A stretch of DNA of 64,000 nucleotides from Anaeramoeba flamelloides (taxonomy: Eukaryota; Metamonada; Anaeramoebidae): NCBI GenBank assembly GCA_027625915.1, contig JANTQA010000012.1:2015001-2079000 (forward strand). Direction: 5' to 3'. The notes beneath the pieces were generated by a model that ran no database searches, was not told the DNA's origin, and saw only the letters and a list, made by a program, of their open reading frames with translations. Both the position numbers and the translations under genes were made by a program. Shown piece by piece: positions 37,025-49,600 of the stretch (its first letter is position 1; each line of letters starts with the position of its first letter).

Positions 37025-39099
37025 ATGTTGGAATTTAGCGAATTGTCCTATGAACTTAAACAAACCCAAGACTTTAATTCTTCTCTAGACATGTCACGTA
37101 ATTCCAAACCAAACAACTTATTTAACCTTTACCAAACTTCCACCAACCAAATACTCAAACAAGAACAAAATCAAAAAGACAATAAAAAAAACAACAGTCG
37201 ATCCTTTATCCCAACACCAATTCAAACTCCAAAAGTCAACAAGTACAAAAACTTCTTTTCTTTGTTTTAACGAGAAATCTTTTTTCTTTCTAATTTTTTG
37301 TTTTTAAAAATAACTTTTTTTAATACTTTATCAAAAAATAAAAAAATTACAGATGGGCTGCTCGCAATTTAACTAATGCTAAGCTCATGGACAAAGGTGG
37401 ATTTGGAAATTTGTATAAGGCAGTTTCAGTCGAAGACAACAAAACCTATGTTATCAAAAAGATCCCACTCAACCTAATGCAAGTCGGTACTGCTGTTAAC
37501 GAAGTTAAGGCAATGTATGAGCTAATTAATTGTCCACACATTTGCCAATACGTAAAATCATGGATGGAACCTTACTGCAAAGAGTCTGACGAAAATGAAG
37601 TTGGAACGTTAAACGATTATGACGAATGGTCTTTCTCAAGAGAAATTTTGACTTTTTCAAATTCTGATGATCAAGGAATGTTTTATTGGGAGTCTGAAAG
37701 TGAGTCTGAAAAGAATAACCCTAAGCAAAAGAAAAAGGGAAAAGGAAAATTCAACAAAAACACAAACATAAACATAAACATAAACACAAATATAAACACA
37801 AACACAAACAAAAACAAAAACAAAAACACAAACATAAACAAAAACATAAACAAAAACATAAACATAAACATAAACGAAAACAGTTATGATGCCAAAAGCA
37901 AATGTAGTAGTTTTGGTGAATACAGTAATTATAAATCCAATAACTCTGAAGAAAACAACAATAATAAACTCGATTGGGGCAAATCAATTTCTGATCTTTC
38001 AGATTACAATAATAGCTATTTGTATAATGGAATAAAAAAAAAAGATCGAAAAAAGAAGAATAAAACGAAAAAGAATAAGAATGACGAACAAGATTTTGAT
38101 ATTGTTCTTTGTATCCAAATGGAATATTGCAAGGACGGTGATTTAAAAAAATGGATCAAAGAAAGAAAGACGATTGATAAAAAGCAGATCAAAAGAATTT
38201 TTCGGGAAATCTTGTTAGGGACCAACGAATTTCATAAATTGGGTATGGTTCACAGAGACCTAAAACCAAAAAATATTTTCCTTCAAGGTGGCCAAGTTAA
38301 AATTGGTGATTTTGGGCTTGTAAAATTTTCTAATTCAAATAGTAAATCAGAATTATCAATTCTTCCTTTTTTATCTCAACCTATTTCACAACAGAAAGTA
38401 AAATTAGTGCAGGGAGAAGGCCAAGATAACGAATCAAGACAAAAAAAACATAAAGCACCACAAGTAATCCAAATCAAGAAGAATCAAGATCATCAAACGA
38501 TGAAAGATGATCTTTCTCTGAAAAAAGCAAAAAGCCTGAACACAAATTCTTTGCATTTTATAAATTCCAATATAGGCTATAGTAATAAGCCTTTTTACAA
38601 ATCTATAAGAGGCATTGAATATGATCAACAAGATTTTGAACAAGACTATTTTGACGTATTGCTAACCATTGGGAGCTCAATTAAAGATGAAGATTCCTTT
38701 AATGTTGGCACACCGATATATGCCTCACCAGAACAATTTCGAGTCTTTCACCCAAAAGAAAAAAATGTTAAAAATTCCTTTTCAAACAATAACAAACAGA
38801 AGAATTATCTTAACCATACCCAGAAACAGACCCAGACCCAGACCCAGATCCATAAACAAACTACCAAAACAGATGTGTTTTCACTTGGGATCATCCTTTT
38901 TGAACTCATTACAGATAATTCTATCACAGAAATGGAACGCTTAGAACGGATTTCCCTATTAAGAGACACCGGTGAAATTCCTCTAAAAGTCGAAAAGGAA
39001 TGGCAAGAAGAATGTAACCTTATTCGCAAAATGACTCACAAAAATCCAAATAAAAGGCCTTCAGTTGTTCAAATTTTAAAATCTGAAATTTTTGATTAA
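37025..39099 (+). CDS. eIF2alpha-kinase-like Ser/Thr protein kinase
   Basis: Two exons, 37025-37242 and 37353-39099 (intron GTACAA...TACAG, phase 2), give 654 aa. After about 70 Asn/Gln-rich residues, the kinase domain starts at NLTNAKLMDKGGFGNLYKA. All catalytic residues are present: Lys in YVIKKI (about 108), HRD in MVHRDLKPKNIF (Asp about 375), DFG in KIGDFGLV (Asp about 392) and SPE. The PEK/GCN2/HRI subfamily is indicated by NEVKAMYELINCPHICQYVKSW before a long Asn/Lys-rich insert, IQMEYCKDGDLKKWI after it, TDVFSLGIILFELI, and a MERLERISLLRDTGEIP segment near the end. Such kinases phosphorylate eIF2alpha to cut translation under stress. No RWD, HisRS-like or lumenal sensor domain is visible, so the trigger is unknown. 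An upstream in-frame ATG at 36839 would add a hydrophobic segment. Confidence 0.85.
37750..37884. repeat. coding Asn/Lys/Ile/Thr low-complexity tract in the kinase insert
   Basis: Tandem AACATA/AACACA/AACAAA hexamers encode NINININTN and NKNKNKN runs between the kinase N-lobe halves. Antisense Phe/Met/Leu/Cys-rich frames over it are artefacts. Confidence 0.9.
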
Positions 39100-39704
39100 C
39101 AAAAAAAAAAATTATACTTTTATTAATATTAGTAAAATTTTTTTTTCTTATCCTCTATTTTTCTTTATTTATTTTTTTTCAGATTTGTTTTGATTTTGGT
39201 ATCCCTTTATTCTTTTTAACTTTGCATATTTTGAAAATACAGATCAATATATGTATATATATATATATATAATTAATTAATTTAAATTTATTCAAGATCT
39301 TTTTTTATTTTCAAGGGAATATTAATTTCCATTTAAACAAAATTGAATTTTATAAAAATTAATAAATTTTGCAATATCATTTCTTAAAAAATTAAATAAA
39401 AAAAAAATGTAAAAATTTATTCATAAAAATAAAAAAATAATGTAAAATCAAAAAAAAAATATTAAATAATTTCTCAGAACTAGAGGTTTTGAGGTATTTA
39501 TTCTTTAAAAAATAAAAAAATTTAAATTGTGTAAATTTATTACACAATTTAATAAACTTGTAAATTTTTTTTCAAAGTTTTTCTCTTTTTGTCTCTTTTT
39601 TTAAACAAAAATAATTTTAAAAATTAATTACTTTAACGAATCAATCAATTTTAAAATATGTTTATTTTTAACTAACTTTCTCAAAATATTGTCATTTTGA
39701 AAAA
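39100..39704. other. gene-free AT-rich stretch downstream of the kinase
   Basis: T-rich presumptive 3' UTR, then A/T-rich sequence with a short (TA)n run at 39249-39271. Nothing else is recognisable. Confidence 0.5.
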
Positions 39705-40380
39705 AAGGTGTAGATAATTTTATAAAGGGGATAAGTAAAAAATACAATTTTTAAGTGACTCCATTTATGCAAATATGAATGATTCAAATCATTTCTTTAA
39801 CCAAATATTTTAATATTTTAATAAATCATAAGAGTAAAATATCTCCTAGTATAATTTCTTTACATTCCTATTAAAAAAAAAGGAACCAAAAAATATTAAA
39901 AAATTGATCAAGAAAAAATAAATAAAAAATAATTTATTTCTAGATCTTATGCAGAGTTTGGTATAATTACTTCCACTGTACTTGTTTTTCTTTTTAATTC
40001 TGAAGGGGACAACGTCTAGTGGAAAACTGATTGAGAAACATATTACTTGCTATTTCTGAAAAAAATGTCAAAAATGATTTTTCATACCAATTTTTGTTTT
40101 CTTAATATACTTCAGACCTATTTGAAGAAAGTAAACATATTTCCCAAAATTTGGATATAATCAAAAAGAGAAATAGGAAAAAAAAAATCTATTTTTTAGT
40201 ATTCAATATCAATTTTTGTTTTTATTATTAAGGTCTAAATGCTGAAAAACAATACATGTTACAAGGAAACTATTTTGAAGAAGCCAAATTTATACCTTCT
40301 AATATAAATGGTATAGAAATAAAAATCAATTTTCCGAATTTTAGACATAATTTAATCAGTTGAAAGAATAATACAACCAC
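39705..40380 (+). repeat. dispersed repeat R1, copy 2 (partial)
   Basis: Shares GATTCAAATCATTTCTTTAACCAA, the TTGATCAAGAAAAAATAAA ... TTTCTAGATCTTATG pair (about 39903-39950) and following A/T blocks with copies 1 and 3. Similarity is lost after about 40380, where the other copies continue. Confidence 0.6.
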
Positions 40381-40544
40381 AGTTAACATTAAATACACTC
40401 TGGTGATAATTTTGATTTTTCAAATATTTAATTATTTATCTTTTCTGTTTTATTTTAACACCACATTTATTCGTCTAGATAATATGTTTTGTTAGATATG
40501 TTAATTATTTTCAATGTTGATAGTATCTTAATACCAGTTTTTTT

Positions 40545-40710
40545 AAATTGAAAAATAAATAAAAATTAGTTGATTGTATCTAATCATCTATCTACCAATA
40601 GTTGTTGGTAAAAATTCCACAAATTCCGCAATACAAATTTTTTGTTACACGTATTTTTGTATTGTTGAAAGAATAATTATGATTTTATATTTATATTCTT
40701 TATTCATTTT
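40545..40710 (-). repeat. dispersed repeat R3, partial inverted copy
   Basis: Reverse complement of the R3 core: AATTAGTTGATTGTATCTAATCATCTATC and CAATAGTTGTTGGTAAAAATTCCACAAATT correspond to TGAAATTTCACCAACAATTGTTGATCG-type sequence of copy 1. Confidence 0.6.
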
Positions 40711-41575
40711 ATTTTAATAAAAATGGGTAAATATAAAAAAAAAATACTAGGTAATGAATATATTTTAATATTAGTTTGGAAAAATATAATAAATTGGTAT
40801 TTTTTTTTTTGATTTTTAATTTTGGGTTTATTCAAATTTTTAGAATATTTTTTACTTCTTTACAGAGTCAATATAAATATTTTGAACTTAATTAAATTTT
40901 CTAAAGAATAATAAAAAATAAAAAAAAAAAAAAAATTGAGAAAAGAAGTTTATAGAATAAAAAAATTAAAAATAAATGAGAAAAAATTGGAGTTATAAAA
41001 TAAACTGAAATTTTTTTTTTAAGTTCATAGACACTTTTAGGATTTTAGACCACCTTTCATGATAGTGTGTTGAGTTATATCCCGTATAAATTATTCTATT
41101 GTGATGACCGAGATTTATTTTATGTGTAATTTCCACAACAATTTAGTTAAATCTTCTTAGGTTTTTGTGTTTGAAGTAAAAAATTGTAATTGTGTAGAAT
41201 TCATTTTTTCATCATCTTCTTGTTTTTCATCGTTTTTAAAGTTCTATATGAATGTTTCTGCATCATCATTTTTGTTTTATAGTATGTATATATTTTCATT
41301 GAAAATAAAAAATTCCTAAAATAGTCAAAAAATATACAAATCCGGGTACATAGTGCCCCACTTTTCGGAGTTGTCTATTACCAATTTATTAATCACAATT
41401 TGTGGAATCTTATTTATTAATAAACTTTCTATCGGGTTTTTATCCCTCCTGTTTCAGGATGCGGATAATTTTTAATTTTGTCATGCAGATGATATAATAT
41501 TTTTTACTTCAAAGTTTTAATTATTTTTCTTCTTCTGACCTTTTATTTAGTCAATTTTCTTTGATTATTCCTTTC
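40711..41575. other. gene-free AT-rich stretch
   Basis: No exon or RNA gene is supported. It contains A/T runs and ends at a tetranucleotide repeat. Confidence 0.5.
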
Positions 41576-41577
41576 TC

Positions 41578-41581
41578 ACAA

Positions 41582-41620
<39 letters not shown>

Positions 41621-41622
41621 AA
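41578..41622. repeat. (AAAT)n microsatellite
   Basis: About eleven uninterrupted ATAA/AAAT units. Confidence 0.95.
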
Positions 41623-41659
41623 GTATGTGTATATTTTCACATTAACACCCCCCACCTTT

Positions 41660-42235
41660 ATTTTTTTTTTAATTTGAGAAATAAACAGAAAAAATTTGAA
41701 ATATTCTTTTTATTTCTTCTAATTAAAAAAAAAACTACTTTTAGGTTTTCCATAATTTAAAATAATTCTATAAAATCAAATATTTTTATCTGTTATTGTG
41801 AATTTTGTAAAAGTACCGTTAATTATTCTTGAGTTTTCTGTTTATTTGGAAAATTGATATATATTACAAATAAACGGATAAATTACAATAAAACAGCCTT
41901 TAAATTTTTTTTTATTTGAAGAAATAAAAAGAAAATTTCAAAAATTTTATTTTAATTTCTGAAATTAAATAATATCACTATTAGATTTTCCATAATTAAA
42001 AATAATTGAGTTAATCTTTAAATTTTACATATTCTTTTGAATTAGAGAAAAGCACGTTATTTCTTCTTGATTTTTCTGTTTATTTGGAAAATCGATAGAT
42101 ATTACAAAAAAAAAAAAAAAAACTCAATAAAAAAGCCTTTAGTTTTTTTTTTTAATTTGTAAAATTAAATGAAAACTTCAAGGAAAATATTTTTATTTCC
42201 CAAATTAAAAAAAAAACCTAGGCACCGTACAACAC
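41660..42235 (+). repeat. tandem array of the foldback repeat, period about 240 bp
   Basis: Two foldback hairpins start at 41742 (TAGGTTTTCCATAATTTAAA) and 41982 (TAGATTTTCCATAATTAAAA), 240 bp apart. Each is followed by a CTGTTTATTTGGAAAAT stretch and an AGCCTTT-AATTT hairpin module (about 41905 and 42147, 242 bp apart); a further module lies at 41668-41733. The array closes with CCTAGGCACCGTACAACACTTG (42217-42238), the mark seen at 17152 and 2812. Confidence 0.8.
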
Positions 42236-42239
42236 TTGT

Positions 42240-43701
42240 TTACACTCTAAGACACTCTATAAGACTTGGAAAAAATTCAATTTTTTTTCGAATTTTTTTA
42301 TCATTGTTATAATGTACGTTAGGCCATATATCCTACGATAGGTTTTCTTTCAAAAAAATAAAAAAAAAAAAAAATACTTTGAATAATATACAGAAAAAGA
42401 GAAAAAAAAGCAAGAAATAAAATAAATTATCAAAATAATTAATAAAGTAAAAACTTATAAAGTTTTTTTTTTGAATTTAGAGTGTTCTGGTGGGTTGTTG
42501 TTTATATACCTATCATTTTATTTATGTTTATAATTTAGAAATCACAATCATATTACAACCCGTTTGTTTGATATCATACTTTGTATAAGTTAATACTAGT
42601 ACAATATATTATAAAGGAACTTTTTAGATGTTAATTTTAATACAATATAAAACATATAAGAAGACCTTAAATTGTCACCACCAATTCTCTTCTTCAATAA
42701 TTTATACCCTTATTCAAAACCACACCAATGATTACTTTTCTTCTTATATACTTTTTCATTAAAAAAAATAAAAAATAATTTTTTATCAACAAAGGAAACC
42801 CAAAAAAATCCAATGTAAAAATACTCAAAAACCTCTTTTTTAGTTTGATCAATAATTATGTTCATAAATAAGAAAAATTTAATTTCTAAAATTGTAAAAA
42901 AGTTTTCAATGAGAAGGAAAATGGAAAACCTAAATAACTTTTCGAAAATTTAAAATTGAACATCCCCTCAAAAAGAAATAGGAGATCAATAAATAAATGT
43001 TTAATTTGGCTGACTACAATTTGAAAAAAAGTTGTTTGAAGATCAAACAATTTAAAAGTAAATTTTTTTTAATTTTACAATAATTAGCTTAATTATGTCA
43101 AGAAATTATTCACACTTTGTATAAATTATATTTAAATCCACATATAAAGCAAAAAAAAAAAAAATAAATTGATCGTTTCCTTTACTTTCGGAGCTTTGTC
43201 AAACCAAACCAAATCTTAAATATGAAGTTATATTGTTGTTTGAGAACTTTATACAAAATCTAAAATAGATCAAACCAAACACATAAATGAAAATATAATT
43301 TCAATAAATTAACACAAATGACAGTTTTTACAAATAAAAATCTTCTGAATTATTTCAATAAACCTGAATACCTTTCAGATCATGTCAAGAAATATAATAT
43401 ATAAACGTTTGTTAGAAAGTTACTTTTGCAATCTTTTCCTTCAAAATTGGTTTTCATTAATCGATAATCACAAAATCCCAAAATTGAGATAAAATCTCAA
43501 TTAATAAAAATTTTCTCTTTTGGATAAAGTATTTTCCACTTTTATTTAAATAGAACCTGATCTTCAATTTTTTTTTAAAAAATCACACAAAAAACAACAA
43601 ACTAAGATATTTTGAACGTATTTTCTTCACGTCAACTTTTGGGGAAAAGTAAATGTAACAAAGATAATCATTTTTTCTATTTTGAATTATCGCAATTAAA
43701 A
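42240..43701. other. gene-free AT-rich stretch upstream of the coiled-coil/RasGEF locus
   Basis: AT-rich, no supported exon. The in-frame stretch 43612-43701 before the chosen ATG has no ATG of its own and is taken as 5' leader. Confidence 0.5.
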
Positions 43702-44188
43702 ATGTCTAAATCAAGCAATTCAGGATCAGAAAATTCTTTAACTGTGAAGAAAAAAAGTTTGGCTTCGAATTTTCAGTTGGCAAATAATGAAACAAATGAA
43801 AATTCAGATGAGAACACAAGCGAGGGGATGACGATGATTCAGTTTTTGCTGGAAGCAGAAAATGAACAAGAGGAAGAAAAAATCGAAACAAAGGAGGACA
43901 TAACAACAAATAAATCCAAAAAATTATCAAGCAAAAAAAAACAATCTAAAAAAAAAAAAGAAAAAAAAAAAGAAGGATTAAGCCTTGAACAAAAAATAAG
44001 AAAAGAGATTCTTAGCCAATGGTGCGGCAAAGGTAATTGATCTCTTTTTATTTTTCTTATATTTTAAAAAACTCATTTTAACAAAAGGATGCTTGAAAAT
44101 CACTTTGTATTTTTTTTTCCTGATTTCAAATACTTAATAAACTCCAATTCTCAACATACTTTTTCCTAGTACTGAACTTTAAACCATT

Positions 44189-44227
<39 letters not shown>

Positions 44228-44723
44228 CTGTTTCTTTATTTATTTTTTTATTTTTTTTCTTTTATTAGAGGAATCTTTAATCCTCAAAGAATTAGAACAA
44301 ACTGAACAAAAAATACAAAAACTGTCAGGTGAACAATCAACGATCAATGAAGAAATTGAAATTTTTGCAAATTCTGTAAAAAAAAATACACCACTAAATT
44401 TTTCCAAAGACCATCTCCAACAAAGAAACCAAAAAAAGAAAATTTTACAGAAAGACATTGACAAACTTCTTGTCTCAATTCAAGAGCAAGAATCCTTAGA
44501 AGAAAAAAACCAAACCAAGATTAATTCACTAATACCCAAGTCAAAGGAAATCGAAAACCCTGAACTTTTTGGGCAAGTGTCTGAAAAAAAAGAAAATGTC
44601 AAAAAGTTATTAGACTATCTTGAAGAAATCAAAGACAAAAACAAAAATGTTCAACAACAAATTCTTGGTACAAACTCAAAAATGAAATCTCTGCAAACCT
44701 ATCATAAATTGGAAATTGGTTAA
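43702..44723 (+). CDS. coiled-coil protein, probably the N-terminal part of the downstream RasGEF
   Basis: Exons 43702-44032 and 44269-44718 or -44723, joined over a 236-bp GTAATT...TTATTAG intron, phase 1. The first exon is Ser/Asn/Glu-rich, then has a Lys block (about 80-97) and the segment GLSLEQKIRKEILSQWCGK. The second is a long amphipathic coiled coil (KELEQTEQKIQKL, KKKILQKDIDKLL, KKENVKKLLDYLEEI). If exon 2 is read to its TAA, the product is 261 aa. The TAA directly follows a possible GTTAAT donor at 44719, and splicing there gives a phase-1 junction to the exon at 46653 that preserves the coiled-coil character (YHKLEI|D|EYKKSISLM). I therefore favour one RasGEF gene but cannot exclude a separate short gene. 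No known family is recognised. Confidence 0.6.
44187..44227. repeat. 41-bp poly-T run
   Basis: Uninterrupted T run in the short intron before the second coiled-coil exon, acting as or beside its polypyrimidine tract. Confidence 0.9.
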
Positions 44724-46536
44724 TTTTTTTTTCAAACTATTACTGATTTTTCTATTTTTTCCTATCTAGTCAAATAACACAATTAACAAATTATTAATTC
44801 CCATTATTAAATTAAAATTAAAACGATATTGATCTTGAATGCTAAATGATATCTAAGTATTCATATTATTCAAAATTGAAGGATATCTAAAGTCAACAAA
44901 TACAACATTTTGACAAATTATTAAAAAATATATATAAAAACAATCCTAGTTCCATTTTTAAAATACTACAAACAAAATACTGTTAATCCTTTGAAAAAAA
45001 AAAAAATTTCAATTTTAAATGTTTGGGTTAATTTTACTGGAAAAACCAAATTATTATAATTCAAATTTTATCTCAAAACTTCAAAAAAGAGACTTGATTA
45101 AAATCTCAAAGATATCATTATTAATTGATTTTGTCAAGATCTTTTGGATTTTTTCAACAAACAATTAGTAATTTATTTGGGATATGGTCATTTTAAAAAA
45201 GTGAAAACTTTTTTTTCAATGATTTTGTCAGAATGAAAACTTTTTTAAAGTTTTGTGTTTTAATTAAGTTGAAAACTTTTTTTTAAAAAAAAGTCCTTTC
45301 CTTCACACTCCAACCTCTACACACATTTAACGATTGAACACCAATTTTATGAAAATATCAAACTTTAAAAAAGTTTTAAAGCTTGGGCCTTCACTTTATT
45401 AAAACAGAAAACTTCAAAAAGTTTTAATTATGGATAAGTTTTCACTTTTTTGGAATAGAAAACTTGATAAAAGTTTTATAAAAGTCCTCTCTTTTTTGAA
45501 ACGACTCTACTTAAAATAAAAATTTTCATTTATTAATTGGACAATAACAGGATATGAAAATATTTTCTGATGTGTTCTTTTCACAAGAAATCATAATAAC
45601 TTTTATTTTGAAAATTATTAAAAGAAAATAAATTTAAAATACTTTTGCTTTAAAAAAAGTGCTTACTCGAAGTTTTAAAATGGCGTTGCTCAAATTGCTT
45701 GACTCACTCTTTTCCGCAATTTGTGTAACACCCTTTAAAAATTTTGTTCCTTACTTTTTTAGATTCAATGTATTTACTTTTTCTATTAGAGTTGTTTTAA
45801 AAAAGTGTAACCAATGAAGTTTTTAATATTGCTCACCAAATAGATCTATTGAAGTTTGTCATCAATTTTACCGATCATTTTGGAAACTTTTTATCCACAC
45901 ATTTTCAAAATGATTTTATTCAAGACATAGAAACTTATTAATATATTTCATTTGGAAACATTTAATGAAACTTGGAAAATTTCCTATAAATACTCAAATC
46001 ATTTTAAGCAAATACTCGAAAAATGGACTGTTAATGGTTCAAAAACTTGATTTAATTTTTTACAAAAGATTTTATATTTATTATCATTTTATTATTTAAT
46101 ACCCCCTTTTATCATTAACCATTCTTATAAAGCACTTACAAAGGTATAAAAACAATTTTTATTTGTTAATGCAACTTTTTTGTTTTTGTACCTTCATTAA
46201 AACTTTAAGAATGACACAAAAGAAATAAAATTTGGTCATCAGATGGGTAATTTTGCTTTTGTCTACTAAATTTAAAATAGATCAACATTATCCTCATTAC
46301 TTGTATATATTTCAAAACCACTTAAATCCTGAAATCTAAGGGTTCTCAAAACAAACACTTTTATATCAATCAAATAATTTTTAAGAAATGAGGTGTTGAT
46401 AATATTTTATGTAGTGTTCATTTTTTCAAAATTATTAGTAAGGATTGTTTTTTTATTTTTTAAAATCAGCTAAATTAAAATACAGAAATAATGTTAATTG
46501 ATATTTGATTATTTGGTTTTACACACAAACGCAAAG

Positions 46537-46569
<33 letters not shown>

Positions 46570-46652
46570 GTGTTAATTTTTTTACTAGAAATTATTATTA
46601 CTTAAATTTTAATCTTTTTGATATTTTTTTATTTACATTAATATAAATTTAG
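44724..46652. other. probable intron of the RasGEF locus
   Basis: No exon is supported. It holds a cluster of short AAAACTTTT-type palindromes (about 45195-45490) and an (AT)n run followed by ATGT units (46536-46567). It ends in TATAAATTTAG, the presumed acceptor. Confidence 0.55.
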
Positions 46653-49600
46653 ATGAATATAAAAAATCAATCAGTTTGATGGACGAAGAAATTTTAAAAT
46701 CTGAAAAAAGAAAAAAATTTTTTGGGAATGAAAATTTAACAAAAAAAGGAAAAGAAGAATTAGAAAAGAAAAGAATTCAATTGCAAAAATTAATCAAATA
46801 TACAAAAAAGAAAATTTTTGATCTCGAATTAGGAAAAAGTGTAAATAACATTAAGATTAAATCAGGTTTGACTATTAAAAATTATTATTCTTTTTTTTTT
46901 TATCTTTTTTATTTTTTTTCATTTTGCTTTTATAATTTAATTGTTTTAAATCTTGCTTAATAGATCTCAATTTTTAAGAAAATTTATAAAAATGATAAAA
47001 AAGAAATCAAAGTTTCAACAACAAATATATATATATCAAGTACTTTAATCAAAAACTCCTTAATTGAGAATATAATCCCAACCATAGCCCTCAACCAAGA
47101 GATTTTTTTTTTTTGTTTTGAAAATCACTAAAATTGCCTGAAATAGCTTTTAACCTTTTCATCTATACATTAGAGGTTTTGGTGATAACATGGATTATCA
47201 CTATATTAACAATAAATTTGCGATAATATTTTAAAATCGCGGTTGATCCAACTTTATCGCAAAAAATCATAAAATCATGATAAAATCTAACATAATCGCG
47301 ATAATTTAACAATAGCAAAGAAACTATAAAATCGTGAAAAAAAGAAAATTATTTTTTAAAAATCACTTATAAAAAAATCTTGTGACCCTACAAAAAATCC
47401 CTTGAATTTTACCAAACTTTGAGACCTTTAAAATTGCTGGAAAGAGTTTGAAAGGGCTGTAAAGTGTCTCCAAGTGTTTTAAAGGTTTGAAAAGACTTGT
47501 TGCTTTATAAAAGTCATGTTATTTTTGGAGTGGAAAAAAAATTTTTTTCTTTTCATTTTTCTTTTTTATAAAAATTTTAAAACTCTTGTTGTATAATAAG
47601 ATCATACAACTAATAACCCATTCAAAAAATTTATTATAAATGTGTTTTCTTATGGGAGACTGCACTCACTTTTTAAAATAAACAAAAAGAAGAAAGAGAA
47701 ACTTTCTATCTTATTAGTGATCGATTAAAAAAAAACCTATAAACTCTAGTTGAGTTTTCTATTCATTTCAAAAACAGAAAAAAACAAAGAAGAATAGAGA
47801 AAAACAATTGGACAAAAAATCTTAATAATTGGTGATCATCTGGCTAGGTTGTTGTGAAAGCTTTTGAAAACTTATCCAACTCCTTTTAACTTGAATAGAA
47901 TAAATCAAATGATTTAACCTGAAGAACACATTCTTTAAAAAATATTGAAGGGTTAATACTTTTATAGGCATCATTATTCATAGCACTTTTTTTACTACGA
48001 TAGAATGGTAATCTATGATTTTCCATAAGTTATTAATATTGTAGGTGATCTAAAAGGATGGATCGATCTGTCAACCAAATCAAAATAAAATACAACAAAA
48101 CTCTTTTGATCTGATCCTTGATTGATTTAAGAATCTTTTTTTGTTGTTTTTTAAAAATAATTATTTTTTCCAAGATCTATTTTTTGCACAAGCCAATTTT
48201 TTCTTTTTAAAAAATATCGTTAAATTTGCCTAAAATTCATCAACTATTATATTGCAATTTCATTTTTTATCAGGATATTTTGTCGTTTATCACGATTTTT
48301 CGACATTTATCAAGATTTTATCGAATTATCACGATTTTTATCATATTATCGCGATAAATTTATAAATTATTGATGTTTTTTATCCTCTCACTATTTTATC
48401 ATATTAATCTCGATTTTTTACACTTTATTGTGAACTTTGCAAAGATGCCATAAAATCCTCTATTTATAATATAAACACATGGGTTGAACAAAGTATTTAG
48501 AATTCCTGAAAATTTCAAGTTATTAATGGAAAAAATTAACAGAATTCCTGAAAATTTTCAATATCAATAATGATTATTTTTATTTTTATTTATATTTCTT
48601 AGCAAAAAGGCGATTTTTTAATTTTTAAATAACAATAAATAAAATTCAAAAATTTGTGATACAGTTAAAACATTTAAAAGAATCACAATAATACAATTCC
48701 ATTCAAATTACAAAATATATTTTGATTTTTGAAAAATATGAAAATCATTTTTTCATCTTTTTGGCTTTTTGTTTTCATTTTATTTTTTGAATTACGTGAC
48801 TTGTTTGGATCCAATTTTTTTTTCAACAATTAGATATTAGGTTTACGATTGAGTTCTTTTAAAGAGAAAAAAAAAAGAAATAAAATTAGTTGATGTTATC
48901 TAACCATTTGATCGATCAATAATTAGTAAATAGAATTTAAACAAATTTGCCAAAATATTTTTTTGTTTTGCTCTTTTCAAAATTTTTAAAAAAACGCTTA
49001 ATTTATTAGTAATTAATAATTATTTGTTTTGTATTTTGTGTGTAATGTAAATTATTAAAAATTGTCAAAATTTCAATAAGTGAATGAGTTCTAATTTGGT
49101 ATTTTACAAGAATTTATTAAAAAAGATTTTTTTTTCAAAAATTAGATTTTATGTTTGTTAAAATTTTTGAAGAGGGGTTAATATTGGAAAATATAGTCCG
49201 ATTCTAACTTAAACTAAATTTTAATTTTATTTCAAAGTCTAATAAAAAAGAACTAGACCCAAATTCATCCGAGACAATTTTCATTTTCAATTGATTTCTG
49301 AAGATTTTTTTACTTTGTACTTCATTATGAAGAAACGCTGATTTGGGAGATTGTAATAAAAAATTCCATTTAATAATTGGAAAATGCCAGTATTATTATT
49401 TATCATATTTAAAACGAAAAATTTGAATTGTTTAAAATTTTATCTATTTTTTTCAATAAAAACAAAATCCTTTTTTCAAGATCTTAAAATATTTTGAATT
49501 TAACTTATATATACAAGTCCTTTAAATGATTTTTGATTTTTATTTGAATTTTTAGTGTTATTAAAAAATTGAGTTTCTTTGATTTCTGAGACTGGCTTTA

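Noticed and set aside
37683-37987. Antisense Phe/Met- and Cys/Leu-rich frames
   Set aside because: Complement of the Asn/Lys hexamer tract in the kinase.
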